DNA from: an uncultured Solobacterium sp.
GTDB lineage: Bacteria; Bacillota_I; Bacilli_A; Erysipelotrichales; Erysipelotrichaceae
DNA: 8,081 nucleotides
Reading direction: 5' to 3'
Assembly (NCBI GenBank): GCA_927911475.1
Contig: CAKMPP010000059.1
Coordinates: forward strand, 1-8,081
Shown here in pieces: positions 1 to 6,880 of the stretch (its first letter is position 1; each line of letters starts with the position of its first letter). Both the position numbers and the translations under genes were made by a program. The notes beneath the pieces were generated by a model. That model worked only from the letters and a program-made list of their open reading frames with translations, was not told the origin of the DNA and made no database searches.

Positions 1-1567
1 TTCCATGTATCACGTATTGAACAATACGCAAGAGCATCTTCAACACGGGCAGGTGCTTCCCGCTATCTATCCTTATGAAAATGGAGGATTTGGTTATCGG
101 AAGCCCACTGTTCTACTCCGATCTATTCTTACTGTTACCAGCAATTTTACATAACGTGGGGCTAGTATTGGTTGATAGCTACTAAGCTTCTGTATTTCTT
201 GCAAGTTTCTTTTCTGGAATTACAATGTACATGCTTGCAAGTAAGTTTACTCAGAAGTCATCACTTCGATTACTTGCAGTCGCTGCATATCTCTTCAGCA
301 ACTATCACATCACAGATATCTATGTACGTGTGCACTTGGCGAAGTATTTGCTCTTGTCGGTATTCCACTCATCCTGTCGGGTCTATATGAAATCTTTGAA
401 TCCAACCAAAAGTATTCATCAAGCTATCTAATCGGTTTATTAATTACTGTACTATCACATAATCTAAGTTTCTTATTATGTTTTATACTGATCATTATTG
501 TATGTATCATATATCTACCGAAGTGCTCATTTGACAGATACAAAATATTAGTAAGTGAAAGTATGCTGGCATGTTTATTCACTGCTTTCTATACCTTCCC
601 GATGATAGAACAACTAAAGTCACAACAGTTCTATATAAATTACTATGCATCTAGTTCCGCATTAGAAAATCATGCAATGGCATTCTGGCAATTCCTTGCC
701 AACCAAACTGTATTTGGATTATCTGGCAATCAATATGACGCAAGTAATGCAATGGTCGTAAACATTGGTTTGTTTTTGAGTATTGCACCTATCAGTTATC
801 TCTTTCTAAATCAGAAAGAGAAACATACATTCCCAACTATTATGTTAGTATTCGGATGGATTTGTATGTTATTGCCTGCACAGATATTCCCTTGGAAGTA
901 CATGTCATTTGCTCGAGTATTACAGTTTCCATGGCGTTTAAACATGTTGGCATTACCACTATTATGTATTCCTTCTGTAATAGGTATCGAAAAGCTTACG
1001 CATAAACTAAAATATTTACCTATCTGCTTAGTATTATTATTAAGTTTAGAAGGAATCTTTCATCTCTATCCTGCAACGAAACGTACATTTATCATGCCAC
1101 ACAATACCACATGGCAAGAAGTAACTGATGGTAAACTCATTGATCCATACTACTCTGCAAAGTACATGCGTGTAGAACTTGCTGGAGGCGATTATTTACC
1201 TTATAACTCTCCTGATTTCCGTAGTTATACTAAGACAATTCAAACTACATCAGGTGAAACAATTACAACTGGTGAATGGATAGACTATGGTAGTTATCGT
1301 TTTACAATTACCAATCCACAAACTGTTGTACTACCGATTACCTACTACAAAGGTTATATCGTTCGTAATATTGATTCTACAGAGATTCTAGAACCATCAT
1401 TAAGTCACAATGGTCTCGTCAGTGTTTCAATACCATCTGCTGGTACGTATGTCTGTCTGTACCAAAACACCCTCATACGTATGGTATCCATATGGATTTC
1501 CATTCTTACATGCATGATAAGTATTAGTTACAGCATTTATCGTAAACGAAAAAAGGATATTGTATGA
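1..1567 (+). pseudogene. Broken polytopic membrane protein, YfhO / PTPS-related type (5' end outside window)
   Basis: Joining three reading frames gives about 520 residues of one protein. Frame 2 from the window edge reads YHVLNN...ENGGFGYRKP. An extra C in the CCC run at 104-106 then moves the match to the frame of position 108 (LFYSDLFLLLPAIL). That frame has an in-frame TAA at 183-185 and goes on to SNYHITDIYVRV. A missing base near 332-334 (expected GTGGCA, seen GTGCA) moves it back to frame 2 (LGEVFALVGIPLILSGLYE), which stays open to TGA 1565-1567. The longest intact piece begins at ATG 563 (334 residues). Motifs such as GFGY.KPLFYSDL, R(V)ALGE and LQFPWRL suit large bacterial membrane proteins of the YfhO / PTPS-related group, some of which are GT-C-like and tied to surface glycans. 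Many hydrophobic helices are followed by a probable extracytoplasmic domain (about 1110-1460), a last helix (about 1480-1535) and a basic tail RKRKKD. The exact family and substrate are unknown. The lesions could be real or read errors. Confidence 0.75.
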
Positions 1568-1586
1568 CAAGTATCCTTTTTCGTTT
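1544..1586. terminator. Bidirectional rho-independent terminator between convergent genes
   Basis: An inverted repeat pairs 1544-1559 (AAACGAAAAAAGGATA) with 1572-1586 (TATCCTTTTTCGTTT), with one bulged A and a loop of about 12 bases. The GGATA/TATCC core is followed by a T run on either strand, so it can end transcripts from both sides. It spans the stop codon of the upstream membrane-protein gene (TGA 1565-1567) and lies three bases beyond the lnpA stop (complement of 1589-1591). The stem is AT-rich, so its strength is uncertain, but the position between convergent genes supports the call. Confidence 0.75.
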
Positions 1587-1588
1587 GT

Positions 1589-3730
1589 TTAGATTTGGTA
1601 CCACTTGATTTCGTTAGCTTCTAAATGTAATGAGAAAGATGTTCCATCTCCACGGTAGATAACAGTATCTTGTGGTTCATATGTGTTGTTTACAACACAA
1701 TAGCTTTGTGTAGAAGGATATACATTTACATCAACGTTATAGTTTTCAGAATACCACTTCTTCATGTCTTCTTCACGATGGCAACTGTAGTAGATTGCAC
1801 GATAGAGAAGTCTTGCATTTTCGAAACTGAATGGTAAACCATTCATGTATACTGCTCTACCCTTACCATATTCATTAACTGCCAGCTTCACACTGAGGTC
1901 TTCTTGCTTGATAACCTTTGTGCCTGGTAATGCATATACACTATTTACGTTTTCGCCCCAGTCTTCGTGTTCTAACTGTTCTGTTATGAAGTGATCATGG
2001 CATTCCCAGTTGTACTTATCTGTATGAAGTGTGAAGTCTAGTTCTTTATCAACACCTAATACATCATAAAGTGTGAAGAACTTACCATTTCTTGCACAAG
2101 CTGTTGGTTCACCAATACCGATGAAACCTCCACCATTATCTACATAACGACGTAGGATTGTAATAATCTTTTCATCGAATTCTTCACCACCACTAAAGCT
2201 TGTGTAACTACTACCGTAGTTTAGTACTACATCAATATCGTTTAAGATATCTGGATTTTCACGTAGTTCTTCAAAACTGATGAACTTCACATCAAATGGG
2301 AAACCACTAAGTGATTCAAGAACACCTGTGTAGGAGTAGATTTGCTTGTAGCGAATTGCGTGATGTACAAGATGTGCACCCCAACGACGAAGTTCGCCAT
2401 AGCTATTTAATACACCAACCTTGAGTAGGTTATGTGGTGTTTGTTTTCCTACATGTTCATAGAGTTCTCTAAATTCATCGCATACTTCAGAAACATACTC
2501 GATAAACTCCGGGAACTTTAATGCAAGTTTCAAGTAGCCACCATAGCCGATACGATCAACTGGTGAACGTAAGATTGCACGACGTGCTGTCACCCAGTTT
2601 ACTTTCGCTTCTTGTAATGGATCTCCACCTTCATGGAATGTATCTGGGAAGAAGTATGGTAAGAATCTACCTTCTGTATACTTCACACCCTTGATATCTG
2701 AAATCAAGCGTAATGTAGAACCTGAACCAACACTACCCACAACAGCGTCCAATCCAATTTCAGAGAAGTACTTACCATATGGTTCTGTACCAATCCAATG
2801 GTCTCCCAAGAACATCATCGCTTCCTTACCATAGGAATGACAGATGTCTACTAGTACCTTTGCAAGCTTGCATACTTCTCTTTGTTGGAAGTCGATAAAG
2901 TCTTTATATTCCTTGGAAGGAACACAGAACTGACTGTTATGAAAGCCTTTGTTAATAATAAATTCTGGACGGAACTTATAACCAACTTCCTTTTCAAACT
3001 GTTCCAAAATATATGGTGATACAGAAGCACTATATCCATACCAGTCAACGAACTTCTCACGAGCAAACTCATCAAACTGCAGTGTGAACTGATGGAAGAA
3101 TGTTGTAAAGCGTACAACATTTACATCTTCTCTTTCTTTACAGAACTTATGTAACTTCTCAATGACGTGTTTCTGTGTTTCTGGTAAACGTACATCTAAA
3201 GTCATCTGATGTTCTTCATCTACCCAATCATTTGTTAAGAAGTTATACATATGAACTGGATCCCACACAATAAACGCTAAAAAGCTAACTGTATATGCAT
3301 GATAAGGAATCGCTTCCTCAATCACCACATCACCATTTTCTTCATCAAAATACCAGTTTGAAACAACTGTATCTGTTGTACGATCAATGACTTCCCACCA
3401 ACGGTGAATATCATTTGTTGGGTTCACTTTGAATTGATCTTTATAGAAATGTTCCATAATTTTGATGCGTAAGCATGTATCTTTTGCAGTAACGAAGTCA
3501 CTCATCAAATACATCTGTTGCATCTCATCAGGGTGTTCTTTTGCCCACGCATTATCTTTGCGTGTTGTGTAATATGTAGCGTATTGCTTAATATCCATCT
3601 TTCGTAACGCTTCAGGCATATCAGTGCCATCGCAATCACGAATCGCATCAGCCTTCCACTTCTTGATGATTTCGATTGTATCCTCAATCACATCAATATC
3701 GGTTGGGACTGTAACTCTTCCTGTACTCAT
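1589..3730 (-). CDS. lnpA: GH112 beta-galactoside phosphorylase (1,3-beta-galactosyl-N-acetylhexosamine phosphorylase, lacto-N-biose phosphorylase type)
   Basis: Cytoplasmic enzyme of 713 residues with no signal peptide. It cleaves Gal-beta-1,3-GlcNAc or Gal-beta-1,3-GalNAc with phosphate to galactose 1-phosphate and the free hexosamine. It matches the recalled Bifidobacterium longum LnpA (about 750 residues) along its whole length: STGR near the start, ADAIR.(C/S)DGT at 27-36, WDPV..YN.LTNDW at 156-168, VVRFTTFF at 205-212, FLGDHWIGTEPYG at 307-319, KYTEGRFLPYFFPDTF at 350-365, RRAILRSP at 383-390 and IGYGGYL at 394-400. Asp310 lines up with the catalytic Asp313 of B. longum, and Arg31, Val159 and Asn163 line up with sugar-site residues there. 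Domains are a barrel (about 1-430), an alpha/beta middle domain (about 435-650) and a short beta C-terminus. The ATG is preceded by GGGAGA (3741-3746) at a rather long spacing of 10 bases. It is the last gene of the transporter operon. The related galactosyl-rhamnose phosphorylase activity of GH112 cannot be fully excluded. Confidence 0.93.
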   Translation of the reverse strand: MSTGRVTVPTDIDVIEDTIEIIKKWKADAIRDCDGTDMPEALRKMDIKQYATYYTTRKDNAWAKEHPDEMQQMYLMSDFVTAKDTCLRIKIMEHFYKDQFKVNPTNDIHRWWEVIDRTTDTVVSNWYFDEENGDVVIEEAIPYHAYTVSFLAFIVWDPVHMYNFLTNDWVDEEHQMTLDVRLPETQKHVIEKLHKFCKEREDVNVVRFTTFFHQFTLQFDEFAREKFVDWYGYSASVSPYILEQFEKEVGYKFRPEFIINKGFHNSQFCVPSKEYKDFIDFQQREVCKLAKVLVDICHSYGKEAMMFLGDHWIGTEPYGKYFSEIGLDAVVGSVGSGSTLRLISDIKGVKYTEGRFLPYFFPDTFHEGGDPLQEAKVNWVTARRAILRSPVDRIGYGGYLKLALKFPEFIEYVSEVCDEFRELYEHVGKQTPHNLLKVGVLNSYGELRRWGAHLVHHAIRYKQIYSYTGVLESLSGFPFDVKFISFEELRENPDILNDIDVVLNYGSSYTSFSGGEEFDEKIITILRRYVDNGGGFIGIGEPTACARNGKFFTLYDVLGVDKELDFTLHTDKYNWECHDHFITEQLEHEDWGENVNSVYALPGTKVIKQEDLSVKLAVNEYGKGRAVYMNGLPFSFENARLLYRAIYYSCHREEDMKKWYSENYNVDVNVYPSTQSYCVVNNTYEPQDTVIYRGDGTSFSLHLEANEIKWYQI

Positions 3731-3746
3731 ACTTAATTAATCTCCC

Positions 3747-4838
3747 TTATACGATACGGTTTTCTGTCTCTGGATCAAAGAAGTGTACCTTCTCCAAATC
3801 CATTGCCAGTCTAAAGGATGCACAATCTGAAAGGTCATAGCGTGCATTCACTCTTGCCTGTAACTTCTGTCCTGCAATCTTGCCATGTAGGATAAATTCG
3901 TTACCTAAAAGCTCACTTACATCAATTGCAAAGTCAAACACAGCACTTGGATATGTTTCATTTACAATTTCCTCTGCGTGTAAATCTTCTGGACGAATAC
4001 CCATTACAATTTCTTTGCCTTCATATGCTTGCATGTCTTTTGTAAACTGTTCCGGTAGTTCAATATGCATATCACCAATGGTGAATTTTCCACCAGCGTA
4101 TGTTCCCTTTAGGAAGTTTGTGGCTGGAGAACCAATAAATCCTGCTACAAACATGTTTACTGGATTCTGGTAGATTTCCTTTGGTGTTCCAATCTGTTGG
4201 ATGTATCCATCTTTCATGATGACAATACGGCTAGCCATTGTCATCGCTTCTGTTTGATCGTGTGTTACATAGATTGTTGTAGCACCGATATTTTTGTGTA
4301 GTCGAATGATTTCACTACGCATCTGTACACGAAGCTTAGCGTCTAAGTTAGATAATGGTTCATCCATTAAGAATACTTTCGCATTACGTACGATTGCTCT
4401 GCCTAACGCTACACGTTGTCTTTGACCACCAGATAAAGCCTTAGGCTTTCTATCTAAGTATTGTTCAATCTCTAATGCTTTTGCGGCTGCACGCACACGA
4501 CGGTCAATTTCATCTTTATCAGTCTTACGAATCTGTAATCCAAATGCCATGTTTTCATAAACTGTCATAAATGGATATAACGCATAAGACTGGAATACCA
4601 TCGCAATCTCACGATTCTTAGGTGCAACATCATTCACCAATTTATCGTCGATATACAATTCACCATTTGTGATATCTTCCAAACCTGCAATCATACGTAA
4701 AGTTGTTGATTTACCACATCCGGAAGGACCAACCAATACGATGAATTCTTTATCTTGAATCTCTAAGTTAAAATCAAATACTGCCTGTACTTTATTATCG
4801 TAAATCTTATTGATATGACGTAATGATAAGTTTGCCAT
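3747..4838 (-). CDS. Sugar ABC transporter ATPase, MsmX/MsmK/UgpC type
   Basis: ATP-hydrolysing subunit (363 residues) that powers a CUT1 sugar importer on the cytoplasmic side of the membrane. All the expected motifs are present: Walker A GPSGCGKST at 37-45, Q-loop Gln83 in VFQSYALYP, signature LSGGQ at 135-139, Walker B VFLMDE at 155-160 with Glu160, D-loop SNLDAKLR, and the switch histidine His193 in YVTHDQ. Residues from about 240 onward form the TOBE/regulatory region (NFLKGTY, GIRPEDLH) usual for this group. Length is typical. The start is ATG 4838, with GGGGGA at 4845-4850 six bases away. Its own copy lies between the transporter genes and lnpA, whereas many Bacillota share one unlinked MsmX among several transporters, so it probably serves this importer and may serve others. 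The stop is followed directly by the lnpA ribosome site. A gene symbol is left blank because MsmX, MsmK and UgpC cannot be told apart here. Confidence 0.95.
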   Translation of the reverse strand: MANLSLRHINKIYDNKVQAVFDFNLEIQDKEFIVLVGPSGCGKSTTLRMIAGLEDITNGELYIDDKLVNDVAPKNREIAMVFQSYALYPFMTVYENMAFGLQIRKTDKDEIDRRVRAAAKALEIEQYLDRKPKALSGGQRQRVALGRAIVRNAKVFLMDEPLSNLDAKLRVQMRSEIIRLHKNIGATTIYVTHDQTEAMTMASRIVIMKDGYIQQIGTPKEIYQNPVNMFVAGFIGSPATNFLKGTYAGGKFTIGDMHIELPEQFTKDMQAYEGKEIVMGIRPEDLHAEEIVNETYPSAVFDFAIDVSELLGNEFILHGKIAGQKLQARVNARYDLSDCASFRLAMDLEKVHFFDPETENRIV

Positions 4839-4844
4839 ATATCG

Positions 4845-4852
4845 TCCCCCTA
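4845..4852 (-). promoter_or_regulatory. Ribosome site of the ATPase gene overlapping the preceding stop codon
   Basis: On the minus strand the small gene's stop TAG (4852-4850) runs straight into GGGGGA (4850-4845), six bases before the ATPase ATG at 4838. A ribosome ending the 55-residue gene sits on the ATPase ribosome site, so coupled translation is likely. Confidence 0.6.
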
Positions 4853-5017
4853 TTTAAATCTCTTGTTATACAGATGTATAACAAACAAAATGCCAATTAG
4901 TCCAACTACCTGAATACCAAGATTCACATAGCCAACTTCTCTTTGACCAATAATTACCATTGCTAGACTGACAACAAATAGAATTGCCATCAAGATTGAT
5001 TGTGTTGTTCGATTCAT
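4850..5017 (-). CDS. Small two-helix membrane protein of a sugar ABC operon (55 residues)
   Basis: An open frame of 55 codons, too short for routine gene finding, runs from ATG 5017 to TAG 4850-4852. AGGAGG (5022-5027) sits four bases before the ATG and overlaps the stop codon of the upstream permease. The product starts MNRTTQSILM and has two hydrophobic stretches, about residues 7-24 and 31-49, joined by a polar turn QREVGY and ending NKRFK. Arg3 and the Lys/Arg tail suggest that both ends lie in the cytoplasm. It fills almost the whole gap between the second permease and the ATPase and is spaced like its neighbours (8 bases after the permease stop, 11 before the ATPase start), so it is very probably translated. 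I cannot assign a function. It may belong to a family of tiny membrane proteins seen near sugar transporters (possibly DUF6903, recalled and not checked). An accessory subunit of the importer is a guess. Confidence 0.8.
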   Translation of the reverse strand: MNRTTQSILMAILFVVSLAMVIIGQREVGYVNLGIQVVGLIGILFVIHLYNKRFK

Positions 5018-5021
5018 ATGT

Positions 5022-5028
5022 CCTCCTA
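5022..5028 (-). promoter_or_regulatory. Ribosome site of the small membrane gene overlapping the permease stop
   Basis: On the minus strand the second permease ends in TAG (5028-5026), and AGGAGG (5027-5022) begins inside that stop, four bases before ATG 5017. This strong site is the main evidence that the 55-codon frame is a real gene. Confidence 0.7.
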
Positions 5029-5895
5029 GTCCTTAAGACCGCCCAAGGTCATACCTTGTGTTAAGCGTCTTTGTACAAGAATGTATAAGATTAGTGTTGG
5101 CAACATAACAATCACAAGTCCTGCATACATCGGTCCATAATTAGTCGCTGCTTTCTGTGCTGACATCAGATTCTGTAATCCTACAGGTAGTGTCTTTAGT
5201 GCCTTTGTCTGCACAAGTGTTAATGAAATAATGTATTCATTCCAGAATGCCAAGAAGTTAAATAGGATAACTGTAATAATACTTGGCTTTGCCATACGGA
5301 ACATGACTCTTACCATGGTTGTAAAATAACCACAACCATCAATTTCTGCAGCTTCTTCATATGCCTTTGGCAAAGAGCGGAAGTAGCTTGCAAGAAGATA
5401 TACTGTAAATGGAATTGCTGTAGATGCGTATACAAGCGCAAGAATGAAACGGTTATTCATAAAGAACTGTAGTCCGCTTTTTGCTAGTGACTTATCCCAA
5501 CCATTCAACATTAAGAAGATTGGCACAACAATATAGTTTACGTTAATAAATAAGCCAGCCATGATGAGTGTGTTGAAGAACTTTCTGCCTTTGAATTGGA
5601 ATCTAGCAAGTACATACGCAGCTGGTAATGAAACCACTAGTAAGATTGCTAGAGCCATTGCAGTTACAAGTGCTGAGTTCAAGATAAAATCACCAACTTG
5701 TGCAATTTGGAAGGCATCAATAAAGTTCTGAATATTAAATCCTTGTGGTAATGCCCATGGGTTTCCATAGAACTCAGCATTTGTTTTAATTGATGCTAAG
5801 AATACCCAGGATACCGGAATGATAATGGATATCGCTAAAGAAATCAGCGCAACATATATAAAGATTTTGTATAAATCAAAATGTTTTCTCTTCAT
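5026..5895 (-). CDS. Carbohydrate ABC transporter permease, CUT1 MalG-like (second permease)
   Basis: Integral membrane subunit of 289 residues, a normal length for the MalG-like half of a CUT1 importer. A first helix lies at about 10-33 (IFIYVALISLAISIIIPVSW), followed by the periplasm-side segment SIKTNAEFYGNPWALP typical of this group, then five more helices. The coupling loop that docks on the ATPase is present as EEAAEIDGCGYFTT at about 180-193. The C-terminus GMTLGGLKD is the usual ending of the family. The start is ATG 5895 with AGGAGG (5900-5905) four bases upstream, overlapping the stop of the first permease. It pairs with the permease at 5904-6799 and the ATPase at 3747-4838. No damage is seen in this gene. 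Confidence 0.95.
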   Translation of the reverse strand: MKRKHFDLYKIFIYVALISLAISIIIPVSWVFLASIKTNAEFYGNPWALPQGFNIQNFIDAFQIAQVGDFILNSALVTAMALAILLVVSLPAAYVLARFQFKGRKFFNTLIMAGLFINVNYIVVPIFLMLNGWDKSLAKSGLQFFMNNRFILALVYASTAIPFTVYLLASYFRSLPKAYEEAAEIDGCGYFTTMVRVMFRMAKPSIITVILFNFLAFWNEYIISLTLVQTKALKTLPVGLQNLMSAQKAATNYGPMYAGLVIVMLPTLILYILVQRRLTQGMTLGGLKD

Positions 5896-5899
5896 ATTG

Positions 5900-5906
5900 C
5901 CTCCTA
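5900..5906 (-). promoter_or_regulatory. Ribosome site of the second permease overlapping the first permease's stop
   Basis: On the minus strand the stop TAG (5906-5904) and AGGAGG (5905-5900) overlap, with ATG at 5895. The arrangement matches the next junction downstream and implies coupled translation of the two permeases. Confidence 0.65.
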
Positions 5907-6799
5907 AATCTCAATCGAATCACGATGTGTTACGCGATTGATTGCCCATGATAAGGTAAATGAAAGAATAAATACAACTGCACCGATTGCCATACCATAG
6001 CCATAACTTGAACGATTATATGCTTGCAAGTACATATAACTGAGCACTGTTTCACTAGCTCCATCAGGACCACCACCGGTCATGACTTGCACAAACAAGA
6101 AACTCAGATTAATGGTTGAAATGACGAAGAATGTAAGTGTTGTACGGATATTATCCCAAATCATCGGAATCGTTACCGAGAAGAATTGTTTTACTTTTCC
6201 ACTACCCTCTAAAGACGCAGCTTCATATAGGTGTTCTGGTATCGTACTCATACTGGCCATGTACATAACCATGTAATAACCAATCGCCTGCCAAATTAGT
6301 GCGGCAATTAACGCATATACAACCAAACCAGGATCACCAAGGTACTTTGTCGTACCAGCACTACCGTTGAAAAGTCCTACAAGTGAATTTAATAAGCCAT
6401 TTTCAGATGGATCATAAATCGCACTGAAGATTGCAGAAATAACAACGACAGAAAGGATATTTGGAATATAGAATATGATTCTAAAGAAGTTTTGTCCCTT
6501 TATCTTTTCACGAACCAGAATTGACGCAAACAAGATTGCGAAAGCCATCGTTACAATTGTTACTAGCACGATGATTAAGATTGTATTCTGAAGAGCGCGG
6601 ATAAAAACTCATATCTTTAAATTAACATCTGGAAATTCTTTAATCCTATAAATGTGCGGTTATCACTTAAGCCACCCCATTTAAACATCGACATCATAAA
6701 CACGTTTATCGTTGGATATAACATAAACAGTGTTAGTAATATCATCGCTGGAGCTAAGCATATTGTGATAAACAGCTTCTTCTCAACACTTTTTTTCAT
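5904..6799 (-). pseudogene. Carbohydrate ABC transporter permease, CUT1 MalF-like (first permease), split by two +1 insertions
   Basis: The minus strand from ATG 6799 reads MKKSVEKKLFITICLAPAM and continues to GLKNFQMLI before TAA at 6617-6619. Dropping one T from the TTT run (6619-6621) gives KDMSF, and dropping one T from the five-T run (6603-6607) gives FIRALQNTILIIVLVTIVTM, which enters the long open frame to TAG 5904-5906. The repaired product is 297 residues, a normal length for a MalF-like permease. It has a first helix at about 9-30, the usual GLKNF segment, and the ATPase coupling loop EAASLEGSGKVKQFF at about 192-206. The C-terminus is intact (THRDSIEI). As read, the gene gives a 60-residue fragment and a 221-residue part that could begin at GTG 6569. 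Without this subunit the importer should fail, so either the locus is decaying or the two extra bases are read errors. The rest of the operon is intact, which favours error. Confidence 0.85.
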
Positions 6800-6806
6800 T
6801 TCATTA

Positions 6807-6815
6807 CCCCCTTCC
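6807..6815 (-). promoter_or_regulatory. Ribosome site that sets the first permease start at 6799
   Basis: On the minus strand GGAAGGGGG (6815-6807) lies seven bases before ATG 6799. The frame also extends up to an ATG at 6841, but that would place the intergenic hairpin inside the coding region and put MVDSRRYFKEGGNE before the normal MKKS start, so 6799 is preferred. Confidence 0.65.
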
Positions 6816-6852
6816 TTAAAATAACGACGGCTGTCCACCATCGTTATTTTAA
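6816..6852 (-). promoter_or_regulatory. Intergenic hairpin between binding-protein and permease genes
   Basis: A perfect 12-base inverted repeat, TTAAAATAACGA at 6816-6827 and TCGTTATTTTAA at 6841-6852, encloses a 13-base loop. It lies in the 81-base gap after the binding-protein stop and just before the permease ribosome site. On the minus strand the right-hand arm ends in TTATTTTAA, so it could act as a weak terminator or attenuator, or as a block to 3' decay. In sugar ABC operons such hairpins commonly let the binding protein be made in excess over the permeases; that role here is inferred. Confidence 0.65.
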
Positions 6853-6880
6853 TGAATTCTAATACTTAACAGCTAATTGA

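Noticed and set aside
172..431. Two short plus-strand frames starting at 172 and 225 as separate small genes
   Set aside because: The frame from 225 carries part of the broken membrane protein (MYMLASKFTQKS...DIYVRV), and the frame from 172 is a shadow across the same region. Neither has a ribosome site or an independent product.
563..1567. A complete 334-residue gene starting at ATG 563
   Set aside because: The same frame is open upstream to about 333 and encodes matching membrane-protein sequence (LGEVFALVGIPL), so 563 is an internal Met of a damaged gene. No ribosome site is evident before it.
2851..4173. Short frames at 2851-3120 (-), 3505-3687 (-) and 3880-4173 (+)
   Set aside because: They lie wholly within the phosphorylase and ATPase genes in other frames, with no ribosome sites or recognisable protein features.
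6082..6276. Plus-strand 64-codon frame within the first permease
   Set aside because: Antisense shadow of conserved permease sequence, including the EAA loop, with no independent support.
6595..6625. Programmed ribosomal frameshift in the first permease
   Set aside because: The first frame stops at 6617-6619, and the downstream frame has a TGA at 6609-6611, so one slip cannot join them. Two separate +1 slips would be needed, and there is no recognisable slippery site or stimulator.
6800..6841. Permease start at ATG 6841
   Set aside because: It would add 14 residues unlike a permease N-terminus and swallow the hairpin and the GGAAGGGGG ribosome site that fits ATG 6799.
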